A stretch of DNA of 64,000 nt from Liolophura sinensis (GCF_032854445.1 NC_088296.1:24561604-24625603), one strand, 5' to 3'; positions 49,711 to 60,864 are shown, counted from the first letter of the stretch. Program-made: numbers and translations. The notes: generated by a model from the sequence alone, not told the origin.

Positions 49711-50390
49711 TAACTGCTTATCACACTGTAGGTTATAACTATTATTATTGCAATTATTACTATTACGCTCCTACTATTTTGATCAACCTAATTCTATGTT
49801 TGTGAAAACTAATGATTTTTAGTAAATCGTGATGAAAATAACGAAGTAATGGCAGACACTTTCCCTCAACGGTACATAACAAAACTTCTGGTTCTTCTCC
49901 CACAAGAAAGTCGTTACATTTATTCTGTATTCACCTGACACAAACGATGTGAAAGATGACGTCACAGTCACGTCGGTGATGAGAGAAGGTTAAAATTGTC
50001 ACTGTCCAGTCAAAGCACGCCTAAGATCGAATAAGCTTTCTTTTTTTTTTTTTGATCGAATGGGCTTCCACAGCCAAGAAGTATGACTGAGATTGTCACC
50101 TTCCCTTTTGATCCTGCAGTGAGCAAGGCCAGTAGAAACCACCAAGAGCACAATGATCACAGGAACAATGACCCACCATGGCTTGAACTCTTCTGGGTGT
50201 AGAGGTAAATTTAATAGGAAATGAGCTATTAGTAAGGATGGTTTATATTTAGCTGAACTTACGTCTGGAAGTAAGACTGCCTGAATCTCGCTAATCTACA
50301 AGCTGTTTAAGTCCGTCAAAGAGCACAAATTCCTCACAAGAGCAAGATTTCCACCACGTCATAATTAGCACTTTAAACTATTTAAAGCAT

Positions 50391-50530
50391 TAGGATAGGA
50401 GAAAACTGGCCCGGAAGATATCCACGACTATCTTCAGGTTGCTGGAAGACGTTCCCACGTAAAACTGGCGAGGAAGCCAACATGAGCTGGACTTGAATTC
50501 ACAGTGAGGAATTTGTTCAGAGATTCCTGG
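50391..50530 (-). repeat. SINE family A fragment at the duplication boundary
   Basis: aggttgctggaagacgttcc, then gaggaagccaacatgagctg and gacttgaattcacagtgagg (tRNA-like head in reverse). Homology between duplication copies stops at its edge. Confidence 0.7.
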
Positions 50531-50639
50531 CTCCTTTATTCTGGACGAATAACAAATCACTCAATAACTAACCTTTCCGAAAAGAATAAAAAAGGAAAAA
50601 TCTTTATTGGATTAAAATTTTATTCATAAAATACTGAAA

Positions 50640-51720
50640 AGCCAACAACTTTTATACGATGTAAGAATATACATACACACGACTCGTACCGTGCATGAGT
50701 CTGCCCATTACCAATATATTAAATTAAAAATTAATCCCAAGCATTGCTGATTATAAACATAGAATCCTGCTCACTCATAGCTGCACCATTTGTATTCACA
50801 AAATATTTTACCACAGATAAATTTCGATATTTATCAAAGTAATTATAAACTATGTAAGATGCATACGATAGAAAATAAACATTTATGACACAGTCACGAA
50901 AACTCTCCTTTAAAAACATGTACAAAGATTAGAATTGAAAGCATGACATGGAAACTAAATTTATACAAAATTAAAATCGTAATAAGCATTTTATAACCAA
51001 AACTTAAAGTTAAAAATCACGACGTAAAAATATCTATGGAGAGAATGTCTATTCGTCTCATGGCATAACTGATTAGTTGTACTTAAAATCACCACGATTC
51101 AGAGAAAAAATCCAACGAAAAACAAAAGCAGGTACAAGGACGATAACGGTATTGTGTTGGCGCTAATATATCTAACGAGGAGCCATTCCCGCATATGGTA
51201 AGACGGGCCAAACCAGTAAGGCCTGTTGTTCATCTGGTGTTGACGACATATATGCAATATACGATATAATTGTGGAACGAAATATAACCTGTAATATGTA
51301 AGATTAGCACTTATGACAAGGCTATACATTGGCACAACTAAACAATTAACAAAGTACAATGCTCTGAGCGTTATAATAAAATTCACAATTTAAATGACGA
51401 GAAGACACTATGTAACACAGACAAATCTCAAGACACAGCTATGTTCAGATTAAATCTCCTTATCATGAATGTACACCACCTTTCATAAACAATGAATATC
51501 AATATATTTTATGACAAGCATGTGTTACACACGTCTGATACAAATAAAGGTTATACATAAAAAAGCATTATTTCATTGCACAGCGTCTATAAAATACACA
51601 CATGTGAAAGATTTCAGTTTACAACATATGTTCTGAGCACAAACTGAATTGGGCGATTGTAAACTGGCCTTCGCGGAACTCTAGCTTAAACAAATGAGTG
51701 TGCAATTTCAGTGTGATGCT
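50640..51720. other. AT-rich spacer
   Basis: No gene or clear repeat recognised. Confidence 0.4.
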
Positions 51721-51744
51721 AGATGCTTAGAGGAAAAAAACCAT

Positions 51745-52884
51745 CAACCAGTTTGGGCACTGTCCCCATAAGGATTAGTTCTACTACACTTTACTGTTTG
51801 AGCACAACTCCCATGTTGGTTAGTTCTACTACACTTTACTGTTTGAGCACTATCCAGATAGGGATTAGTTCTACTGCACTTTACTGTTTGAGCACAACTC
51901 CCATGTTGGTTAATTCTACTACACTTTACTGTTTGAGAACTATCCCCATGTTAATTAGTTCTACTACACTTTACTGTTTGAGCACTAACCCCATGTGGAT
52001 TAGTTCTACTACACTTTACTGTTTGAGCTCTATGCCCATGTTAATTAGTTCTACTACACTTTACTGTTTGAGCACTAACCCCATGTGGATTAATTCTACT
52101 ACACTTTACTGTTTGAGTTCTATGTCCATGTTAATTAGTTCTACTGCACTTTACTGTTTAAGCACTACTCCCATGTTGATTATTTCTACTACACTTTACT
52201 GTTTGAGAACAATCCCCATGTTAATTAGTTCTACTACACTTTACTGTTTGAGCACTAACCCCATGTGGATTAGTTCTACTACACTTTACTGTTTTAGCTC
52301 TATGCCCATGTGGATTAGTTCTACTGCACTTTACTGTTTGAGCGCTATCCCCGTGTTAATTAGTTCTACTACACTTTACTGTTTGAGCTTTATGCCCATG
52401 TTAGTTAGTTCTACTACACTTTACTGTTTGAGCACTAACCCCATGTGGATTAGTTCTACTACACTTTACTGTTTGAGCTCTATGCCCATGTTAATTAGTT
52501 CTACTGCACTTTACTGTTTGAGCACTACTCCCATGTTGATTAGTTCTACTACACTTTCCTGTTTGAGAACCATCCCCATGTTAATTAGTTCTACTACACT
52601 TTACTGTTTGAGCACTAACCCCATGTGGATTAGTTCTACTACACTTTACTGTTTTAGCTCTATGCCCATGTGGATTAGTTCTACTGCACTTTACTGTTTG
52701 AGCGCTATCCCCGTGTTAATTAGTTCTACTACACTTTACTGTTTGAGCTCTATGCCCATGTTAATTAGTTCTACTACACTTTACTGTTTGAGCACTACTC
52801 CCATGTTGATTAGTTCTACTACACTTTACTGTTTGAGAACTATCCCCATGTTGATTAGTTCCACTACACTTTACTGTATACATG
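51745..52884 (+). repeat. 45-bp minisatellite
   Basis: About 25 copies of actacactttactgtttgag followed by cactatccccatgttaatta and gttct. The 45-bp period keeps a 391-codon frame open (15-residue period such as ISSTTLYCLS); this is best read as a repeat artefact. Blocks of units near 52080-52350 and 52440-52730 repeat each other. Confidence 0.95.
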
Positions 52885-53147
52885 TACTGCAGAAATAGCA
52901 AGAGGCTTATCACAAGAGCTTGTTTTGCAGCTTAAAGAAAAAATCTGGTCAAGATTAGCAACTAGCATTTAATGAGAAGTTTACATTTACATCTTGATTC
53001 ACAAGAATTAAACGAGAAAACCCGTTCCAAGCCTAGACATGTCATCTGATACCGACATCCTTTTTAAAACAGTTTTTTTAACTCCATTTCACTCCATTGA
53101 ATTACATGTACGTTGTGCGTACACAGCAGATTTCTTCCATTAATGTA

Positions 53148-53190
53148 TTTATTTATTTATTTGATTGGTGTTTTAGGCCGTATTCTAGAC
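53148..53190 (-). repeat. SINE family A, short tail fragment
   Basis: ttatttgattggtgttttag and gccgtattctagactatctc. A word on either side (tccattgaattacatgtacg near 53094; tccactgaattacatgtaca near 53198) looks like a long target duplication. Confidence 0.7.
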
Positions 53191-54651
53191 TATCTCACTC
53201 CACTGAATTACATGTACATTGTACGTACACAGTAGCACCAAACGCCTGTTCTCTTAAACCACAAAATGAATACCCAGTCTTTTAAAATAAACCAATCGAC
53301 AATTTAAAAAAAAATACATTGTAAATAGCCAATCCATACCTGAATTGAAAAAAATAACCAGCAAATATGAGAATTCAACACCATATATACACCATATTCA
53401 TCATTTGGATGACAATGGGGTTCACCATCATGGCCTCATACCCGGGCCTCCTCAGGGTGGGCTACACGTTCAGTAGCTTCAGTACTTCCACGGCCTCAAA
53501 ACCAAGTGATACTGGCGGCCATTTGATGAATACCAGTAGGTACTCGTGTCACCGTACTTGTACCTAATATCACTAAAAACAATTGCGTAAACCAGAGAAA
53601 AAGAAATGGAAGGGTTATGACATGAAAAGAAGTCACATTATACACAAGAATACCCTGACCAGGTCGTTTAAAAGTGATTTTATACCACATTTATCTTCAA
53701 ATCAGTACTTCAAGCTCGTATCATGACACAAAAAAAACATTATATTAAATACGAACTAAATCTGATGTTGTGGCATTTTTTCTCTGTACAGCTGTATTGG
53801 ATGCTGTGTTCTGTTAAAATCGTAACTATATTACATGACTTAATACACTTATTAGGTGTATTTTGAACAGCCGGGTCTTGTCCACTAAATAAAATCAGCA
53901 GACTGCTTCGACACATTGTCAAGTTCAACTAAGTCATCTTTGACAAGAACTGAATTCTCAGTTTTACGATGGAAGACATTATCTTGTAGGAACTGGACTA
54001 AGTGAATTATAACTGGGATATAACGTGGCGCGGGTCATACCAAAGGCTTTAAAAAATGGTACGTGTTGTTGACTCTCTTTGCTCTAAGCACTGATAGGTC
54101 AAAGCAAGGAAACATGATTGGTTGACCCGGTGTCAGCACGACGTTTGTACCGCCTCCTTTTCTGGGCTCAGTTTGTGGAGCTTTATCCACTATCTTGAGA
54201 GCCAGTGAAGAAACTACAAGAAACTAGAGTTTTCCTTCGTCAGCTGGAAAGGTTCAGTTTGAGACATAAAACTTGAAGTCAAAAGATTAACATGTTAAGG
54301 CAATTCAATATTTACACACGTATCAGACACAAAGCTCTTATCATGGATTTTGGTGTCATCAAACACAATAAAAGAAATAAACGATAAAGTACGCGGTAAA
54401 ATCCATATGTACGGTAAAATGTCTAGTTTAGAAAAAAATAGACATGGCGAACTTAGCACACTCGATTAAGCTAGGAGATTAGAAAACTGTAACGATTTAG
54501 TTTTCCAATTACACTTCTACTAAACTTGGTTAATATCACATACAAAAATCTTCAATCAGCCGTATTCACATGCCTGCCCTTTGTTTCAGAAGACACAGAT
54601 ATTTAGTTGATACATTATATCCTCCATAAGGACTATTTTAGTCCTGACACA

Positions 54652-54738
54652 TCACACGTGGTTACAACTGGGAATTGTCGCTGGTGACTGTACCACAGGG
54701 CCGGAGTGTGGCAATGGGTTTTCACACAATGGAACACG
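54652..54738 (-). CDS. Ig/ankyrin gene, last exon
   Basis: The acceptor is ttacattacag; 28 codons (starting RVPLCENPLP, ending SCNHV) then TGA. The frame and the stop are kept in the duplicate at 48410-48496. Confidence 0.65.
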   Translation of the reverse strand, partial: RVPLCENPLPHSGPVVQSPATIPSCNHV

Positions 54739-57700
54739 CTGTAATGTAAAACACAGATGATCCCTATATTTAATCACACAAATGTGTCGATGTTTGAGCA
54801 TACTACATATAAACATAAAACATTATCACTCCCATAAGTCAGCACTATAAACATGTAAACCAAGATAGGGAAAAGTGACCACTTAAAAGTAGGCTCATTG
54901 GCAAGGTCTCAATATTTGGGTACTTTCTATACCGTGTATTTCAGCAAACTACAAGCATGTATGTGTTCCACACAGGGGGTTAGCGTGCATTTATGCACCT
55001 GCTGTTCTTAATGAATAAACCTGCTTGCAACATACACATTTACACATATACACAATGCCTATCAAGAGATTGAATTTAGCCAGTCAGCTGTACTTTCCAG
55101 CAACGTTCCAAATATTCCTCATCAAACTTTGGCCAAAACCTCCATATTTTGTGTCAGCTATGTGCATCAACATGTAACGATTAGGTTTCCATGACATTTG
55201 AACAAGATGGCCAAGATGATGGTAAACTTTGGGAGGTTGGGTACTGAGATAACAGTCTTACACATTCCAGAAAATTGGCTTACTGTACAGAACAAAGGTG
55301 CAAGTAACGTGTATATTGGTTTACACCTTTGCATATATAGTCAAATTTTAAGAACAGTTTTGAAGCCTATAGAAAATGGGCTCTTGAGCACTATACTAAA
55401 CTATGTCTCCATGACTACGGCGATCATGTAGACTTTATTTTTGTTCTTATTTTTCCTTTAAAATAAATCAAATGCTTTGTAGATTCATCCCTGCCAACAA
55501 CTAAGGCAACTGGGTTCCGTTTTATATCAACTAACTACCTGAAACATTTATGCATAAGAACATACATATCCATACATGTTACAAATTTACTTACGGTTTC
55601 AGGCGTTTCATCAACACTCTGTACATTTTCCCAATTTTGTCGTCTTCTGAAATTTATTTGGAAAAAAAAAATTCCTCATTCCTAAATTGCAGTATAATAT
55701 ATGCAAAACAGATTTGGTTACCGAGATTATTTGGGTTTAAATGCTTATGACAATATAGCTTTTAACAAGCAAGGCGTTACATTTATTCTGTATTCACCTA
55801 GCACAAACGGTGTGAAAAGATTACGTCACAGTCACGTCGGTGATGAGAAAAGGTTAGCATTGTCTCTGTCCAGTAAAAGAACGTCTTTGATCGATAAACC
55901 TTTTGAAAATGGCTTACACACCCGTGAAGTATCACTAAGACGATCAATTTACCTTTTGATCCTACCGTAAACAAGGCCAGTACAAACCAACAAGAGCACA
56001 CTGACCACTGGAATAAAGACCCACCATGGCTTGATCTCTTCTGAGTCTGGAGGTAAATTTAATAGGAAAGGAGCTATTAGTAAGGATGATATATATTTAG
56101 CTGAACTTACGTCTGTCAATGAACACACATTCCTTACAAAAGCAAGATTTCCACCACATCACACTTAGCACTCTAAAATATTTGACACAAAGCACTGGGC
56201 TTTTATCTGCTTATCACTAAAATAACCTCCAGTTATCTGTTGTGGAATAACTTGCTGCAAGCGCCAGTTTATGATCCCGAGATCTCTGGTCGAAGCCTAC
56301 AACATATTATGTTGTTTATAGGAATCAATGGCCATCCAAGGGAAGTCATGTGCTGCTGGCAAACCAATCAAAATAAAATACCATTATTTCAATCGGAATG
56401 AAACTTCATTCAAATGATTATATTAATATTTTTATTTTCAGTATCATTCTTTTTCTGTTTATAACTCACCTCTATATGAAGGATATGGGCTTGTCACTTT
56501 GTCATTATCGGTGCCGTTCACTGTTTTGATTTCAGGAGTCACTAGTGAATGAAATTGAAATCAACATGAACAGCAAAACACAGAAGTAGAAATAAAAGTC
56601 ACAATTTTCTGCAATGTAGAATAATCCAACAGTTTTTACCGTGGACACTGCTGTTTGCTTTGCGTGAGAAATACTGTAACGTTACAAAAATGCTATTTGC
56701 AGTTTTCCAAGCGTAGACTGTTTTAAAAAATCCATTATGTTTTCATTTAGAACAGAACACAGAACAAATGACTGCTAAGGAGGAATAAGCATGCGGCGCC
56801 TCAGACATATGAACTCTCCCAGGTATCAAACTCTAGCTGTATTTTTAATTACCGCAGCTTTCACGAGCAATTGGTACTCTCAAGTGAAAAATAGCACACT
56901 GATGTGTTTATCGGTGATATACTCACCCGACACTGGGGGCCAAACATTCAGGAAAACTTGAGCCTCAACCAAGGCTTGTTCCTCGAGTACAACAACAGTA
57001 ACGGAGTAGTTGTCACTATATTCTGGTTTAGGGTCAAGGAGAACCAAGGAACATTCGTCTCCCAGAAAAGCCGTGTTATTAAACTCTGGGGCTATGTAGG
57101 GTTGACCTCTTGACGGACTACTGAGTACTCTGCGGCTGTTCATCTTCTGGGAGCGCCATATCACAGCATATGTGGCATTGGGGTTTTGTGTTGTAATGTT
57201 GCATGGCAAAGTAACGTTAGGCCTAGGAAGCTGAATGTCAACTCTGGGGTTTACCAAAACTGTCAAGGGACTAATGTCTGAATAACAAAAGACAAAACAA
57301 AAACACAGCTTATATTGAATGTGGAACACTTCAACCTTTCAGACAAGGCTTAACCTGGGATAAAATTATCAATGAATATCATCGAGGTGAACTGATGACT
57401 TCACAATGCACAAGTATACAAAATGAATGATCTGGTACTGTACTGATATATGCAACCTTGCACTGAATGTAAGCTTATTCTTCGGGTTTTTACAGGTGTT
57501 TCTGTACATTTATGCATTGTACATTTATTTATTAACTTTATGCCCGCCCCATGTGTGATAGTATTTAGTAAGGCACTATACACACTGAGTGGCATGCTAA
57601 CTGGCTGCTTTACTGGATACATGTATGACGTATAAAAGTCCAGTACTTACTGTGTACAAGACACACAAGGAACACCCAAACACAGACTAAACCAACTGCT

Positions 57701-57969
57701 AGAGCTCCATACTTGGAATATGAAATTTCCCTTGAGGTGACATCAGTCTGAAGGAAACAACAAGAAATGCTTTCAGCTTAAGAAAACACTCACTTCAACA
57801 TGTAAACTTGGTAAACTGATCAGATAGTCGGTATGAACGTTGTCTTTTCCCTAGAAGATGTACAACGTACCTCATTCTGAACATTACCCGTGGCCCCATT
57901 CTTCACCAATAGACGAACGAGTTCCACATCATAGTTCTTCAGTGCCAGATCTAAGGGCGCCACTCCATC
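54652..57969 (-). CDS. ankyrin repeat - TM - Ig-like - TM membrane protein (5' end missing)
   Basis: Seven minus-strand exons splice in perfect phase: 57871-57969 (99 nt, one 33-residue ankyrin repeat), 57651-57747 (97, hydrophobic segment), 56927-57277 (351, Ig-like), 56470-56541 (72, stalk), 55953-56046 (94, second hydrophobic segment), 55595-55646 (52) and 54652-54738 (87, stop). Their sum is 852 nt, 283 residues plus stop. Approximate positions: ankyrin 1-33, TM1 46-65, Ig 66-183, stalk 184-207, TM2 213-232, tail 238-283. Predicted topology: ankyrin inside, Ig outside, tail inside. The Ig part has five N-glycosylation motifs and the C...W core but lacks the usual Tyr-x-Cys. No start codon is seen; a further exon may be 59571-59735. 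A role in cell-surface recognition is inference. The last three exons are duplicated at 48.4-50.2 kb. Confidence 0.65.
55595..55646 (-). CDS. Ig/ankyrin gene, cytoplasmic tail exon
   Basis: The acceptor is aaatttcag and the donor is gaaacc|gtaagt; 52 nt. It completes the Arg codon split after TM2 and encodes RRQNWENVQSVDETPET. Confidence 0.65.
55953..56046 (-). CDS. Ig/ankyrin gene, second transmembrane exon
   Basis: The acceptor is tttacctccag and the donor is aaaag|gtaaat; 94 nt, phase 1 to 2. It encodes SEEIKPWWVFIPVVSVLLLV and onward, ending RIKR: a hydrophobic helix with a basic cytoplasmic border. Confidence 0.7.
56470..56541 (-). CDS. Ig/ankyrin gene, stalk exon
   Basis: The acceptor is ttcactag and the donor is agag|gtgagt; 72 nt, phase 1 to 1. 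It encodes TPEIKTVNGTDNDKV and a Ser/Pro/Tyr end; short, polar, with one N-glycosylation motif. Confidence 0.6.
56927..57277 (-). CDS. Ig/ankyrin gene, Ig-like domain exon
   Basis: The acceptor is tttgttattcag and the donor is tcgg|gtgag; 351 nt, phase 1 to 1 as usual for Ig exons. Strand-like elements: VTLPCNI (B), YAVIWRS (C), CSLVLLDPKPEYSDNYSV (E-F), then a Val-rich G strand ending FLNVWPP. The second Cys sits in the E strand (DECSL) instead of after the F-strand Tyr. Confidence 0.72.
57651..57747 (-). CDS. Ig/ankyrin gene, first transmembrane exon
   Basis: The acceptor is gtttccttcag and the donor is caca|gtaagt; 97 nt, phase 0 to 1. It encodes TDVTSREISYSKY followed by GALAVGLVCVWVFLVCLVH. 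There is no Met, so it is an internal exon; basic residues lie on the N side, favouring a signal-anchor with N-in topology. Confidence 0.68.
57871..57969 (-). CDS. Ig/ankyrin gene, ankyrin repeat exon
   Basis: The acceptor is cgttcccacag and the donor is aatgag|gtacgt; 99 nt, phase 0 to 0, exactly one repeat. It reads DGVAPLDLALKNYDVELVRL then LVKNGA, matching the ankyrin pattern DG-x-x-PL-x-x-A ... LL-x-x-GA. Confidence 0.72.
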
Positions 57970-58337
57970 CTGTGGGAACGAAATTGACAAGAGTTTGTGG
58001 GAAGTACATTTTTGGCATCGTGGATGTCCGGTGTTACGAGGGGTACAAAGTAGCATTTGCAACACATGGTTTATTATATTTTCACTCTTTAATTCTACGT
58101 TCATTATGAACCAAGTAAATATTACTTTTTTAACGAGATCATAGATTAAATTATGTAAAAACAACTTGCTCTTTGAATAAAAGGCCGTTGATTACATTGA
58201 TAATCACCGGACGCCTTCAGCATCGCCCTTAATTCTATCTGTACACCACGTATACATTATTACATCTGCATTTGTCACAAAAATGCATTATTTTCACATT
58301 GCTTTTCTGTCAAAATCCGTGTAACATTAATTAGTAT

Positions 58338-58475
58338 TGGTTTATTTGATTGGAGATTTGCGCCACACTACAGCATATTTCACTTATACGACGCCGGTCA
58401 ACATTACGGTACGATGAAACCGGGGAGAGCCGGGGAGAAACCCACGACCATCCGCAGGTTGCTTACGAGCCTTAT
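58338..58475 (-). repeat. SINE family A copy
   Basis: ttatttgattggagatttgc, then ttatacgacgccggtcaaca and cccacgaccatccgcaggtt. Confidence 0.85.
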
Positions 58476-58589
58476 CAAGTACGACTGAATAGGTATTGTG
58501 AAATAAAACACATGTGTAAATATAATCGCAATGAAGTCCTAAGGCATGGCTGATCCCGCTGTACATGTGGCCTTAAGAATTACTCATAT

Positions 58590-58681
58590 ACCGTGGTCTG
58601 TACATTGACATTGGCGCCTTATTCTACCAGCAGACGGAAAATGCCCACAAGTTTGTTCTTAACATCCGATGAAAAACAGTC
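58590..58681 (-). pseudogene. degenerate ankyrin-repeat exon
   Basis: The minus strand reads NKLVGIFRLLVE, then TAA (58619-58621), then GANVNVQTT and a possible gtatat donor. The LLVE-x-GANVN pattern is that of an ankyrin repeat, but a stop falls where Asn/Lys is usual and the DG-x-TPL start is lost. It probably belonged to the gene at 54.65-57.97 kb. Confidence 0.55.
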
Positions 58682-59521
58682 TATAGTTATTACAATGAGT
58701 CAAACTACACCATTACGCAGTATCATGGATCAATCTACTCACTAAACACTCTAGACACGCAGTACGTCAAACCACACATGCATAAAAAACGGCAAACTCG
58801 CGGGTCACGTGACTGAGTAGAGCCGGATGCCTGTATCAAAATAATGCGATATCATAGGCAAGGCTTTCATAAAGTCATAACGTCGTGCTGTCTAGTTCTG
58901 CTATTAAAAATAACTGCCACACTTGATGTATTACATGAAACCTGTTTAGTTGCATAACCTATCGGTGCATTAAGATCAGTTTTTAAAGCTCATGCGTTTT
59001 TTCCCAATACAGTGTCATATACTTAAATATTTTCCAGGTCTAATTATCGTTAAGATCGACAAAGGCTTGATATCTCTATTTACTTTAGTGCTTGTTAGTT
59101 TAGAGAGTAAAGGAATCACAGCTCTCCGATTTATTTATGTTATAACCGCTATAACCACACTCGATTTACCTCATAAATGCTAACAGTAAAGTGCTAACAG
59201 TAAAGGAGTCTGTCCTTTCTGTAGAGTGTAGCAATAACATAACCATTATGACGTGGTTTTCAAATATTTTAGAATCTGTGCCACCTTAGCTTCGATGTCT
59301 AATCTTTAATACATGTGCACTAAACAAGGTTGAAACACTATACCATAAGAATTTAACTCTATTAAAAGTAAGTTCAAAGGAAACATTACAGCTGTTAAAT
59401 GAATATAAGTCAATTCTTCAACGCATTAAGCGTGTGAATGAAAACGCTGATGACGGTAAAAGACGTTTGCATTCATTTGCATCCACTTTGCCTACAGTTG
59501 CACTTTGAGAACATGCGCATC

Positions 59522-59568
59522 TATTTATTTGATTGCTGTTTGGAGCCGTACTTCACAGAATTTAACTT
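59522..59568 (-). repeat. SINE family A, short tail fragment
   Basis: tttatttgattgctgtttgg and agccgtacttcacagaattt; it abuts, and may supply, the donor of the exon next to it. Confidence 0.6.
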
Positions 59569-59570
59569 AC

Positions 59571-59735
59571 GCTGACAAGTAGTTCTGTAGATGAATCAAG
59601 GTGGATTATCCGGAGTAAATCATCGATGTTAAATGTGTTACTTTTGAATACTCTGCTGAAAGGCGAATGGTCGCCAGCAAATGATAGTGTGACGGCTAGC
59701 AGTCCCCGTCTAGAACCTCCTCCGTTTTGACCCTC
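59571..59735 (-). CDS. candidate upstream exon of the Ig/ankyrin gene
   Basis: The acceptor is tttaaacaacag and the donor is gtcagc|gtaagt; 165 nt, phase 0 to 0, which is compatible with the ankyrin exon downstream. It encodes 55 residues without stops: GLLAVTLSFAGDHSPF, then FNIDDLLRIIHLDSSTELLV. Not a clear ankyrin repeat, and I do not recognise it otherwise. Confidence 0.45.
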
Positions 59736-59879
59736 CTGTTGTTTAAATGTTGGTTTAACATTTAACGTATATGCAAACAGGAATTTAGGGCAGTCAGTGG
59801 CAAGATGTAAACCCGGGTTGATGCTGAATACAAAGGTTAAAAGATTATAAATTGTTTTGCTTTAAAATTTACTTTATCA

Positions 59880-60780
59880 AATTAATTACTTTATTACTTG
59901 GCCATCACAGGTGGTGTCAGACGTCGGATCAAGGTTGAAACGACATCGATCAAACCCACAGGAGGAATCTGTACAACACTAAAAACCTTAAAACCAGTTG
60001 CAAAACGCAAAACGGCGAGTAAAGTGGTCTTAGGCTGATGAAGGGTCCAGTTTTTGCGTTCAACGTAAATCGAACCGCTTGAGCCCAACTGTTGAACAGA
60101 CCCGAAAATGACCACCTGAAAGGGTATGCTAACAGCATTCGATGTATACCGAACAATCATACCCTCACTTGCAAGCTATGAAATGCGTAAGTATGATGGT
60201 GAGCTAACTTTCACCTGTGTTTACATAAATGCATGTAATTGTGAAAGAGACTGTCAACTGACGATATAATTTGAGATGAGCACCATGTCTAGACGAAAAC
60301 GCAAAGTTAGAAGAGTGGATGGCAACCAAGATATTGATCTGTCGTTTCCGCTATCAGGTCAAGAAGAAAATCTTATTAAGTCAGGCAGACCTTTTGTAGA
60401 TCCGTCTAAATTTCACGTGGCGTCGGCGAAAAATATACATGTATAGTCCTGGCCTAAAAGAATTTCAAAGGGTTGCGAAATTAAACAGATCGGGCTTCTG
60501 TAGAAAACGAATTGCTACCTGCCTAACTGAGAGACAGGGCAGCAGATTATCACAAAGATATGGATGACCAAAACAAGCAGAATTTTTACACGGTCTGACA
60601 GCTACGAGCTGAAAAATTTCGACCAAAAGAGTTACAAAGGGGCTATTTCTCAGATTTTTTTGAAAGGCAGCAGTTATCAGATTAATGTGTTGATGATTAC
60701 AGTCCTGCAATACTGACACTGTCATGGCGGACACATTCTGATTTACCGAAAGACTATTTTAATTACCTGGCAATGGAGCA
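59880..60780. other. unassigned, possibly broken coding sequence
   Basis: On the minus strand an 88-codon frame (59894-60160) has moderate complexity but no known domain. On the plus strand a 56-codon frame from an ATG near 60279 begins MSTMSRRKRKVRRVDG and ends at a stop near 60446; the sequence after it looks coding-like with several stops. No family recognised. Confidence 0.3.
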
Positions 60781-60864
60781 TTTTATTCAAGGGCTAGGTA
60801 TGGAAGCCAGACGAGGACATATTGTCCCGCGATGCAAATCGCGCGCCAACGGCAAAAGCACGAA

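Larger units (their letters stand above)
48410..50200 (-). pseudogene. duplicated 3' exons of the Ig/ankyrin receptor gene, splice-dead
   Basis: Three minus-strand blocks match exons of the gene at 54.65-56.05 kb: 50107-50200 (transmembrane; EEFKPWWVIVPVIIVLLVV), 49440-49491 (tail) and 48410-48496 (last exon; ATIPSCNHV then TGA). The frames are all still open, yet splicing signals are gone: the transmembrane block has lost its acceptor (ctccag became ctctac) and donor (aaaag|gtaaat became aaaagggaag), and the middle block its acceptor (ttcag became ttcgg). The last block keeps attacag. Ig and stalk exons are absent. Intact frames with dead splice sites suggest recent inactivation or a role outside splicing. 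Confidence 0.78.
47040..50390. repeat. segmental duplication, copy A
   Basis: Same order and orientation as copy B at 54000-56190, about 6-7 kb apart. Shared words include catgattggttgacccggtg at the left, acacgtggttacaactggg in the middle and gagctattagtaaggatg at the right. Copy A is longer because of about 0.8 kb of extra sequence near 47.5-48.3 kb and later SINE A insertions. It holds decayed versions of the last three exons of the Ig/ankyrin gene. Confidence 0.88.
54000..56190. repeat. segmental duplication, copy B (retains working exons)
   Basis: Partner of 47040-50390. It contains the last three exons of the Ig/ankyrin gene with intact splice sites, so it is the likely source or the copy kept under selection. 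Confidence 0.88.

Noticed and set aside
51723-52898. 391-codon plus-strand open frame
   Set aside because: It is a 45-bp minisatellite whose period is divisible by three; no start context, no unique sequence.
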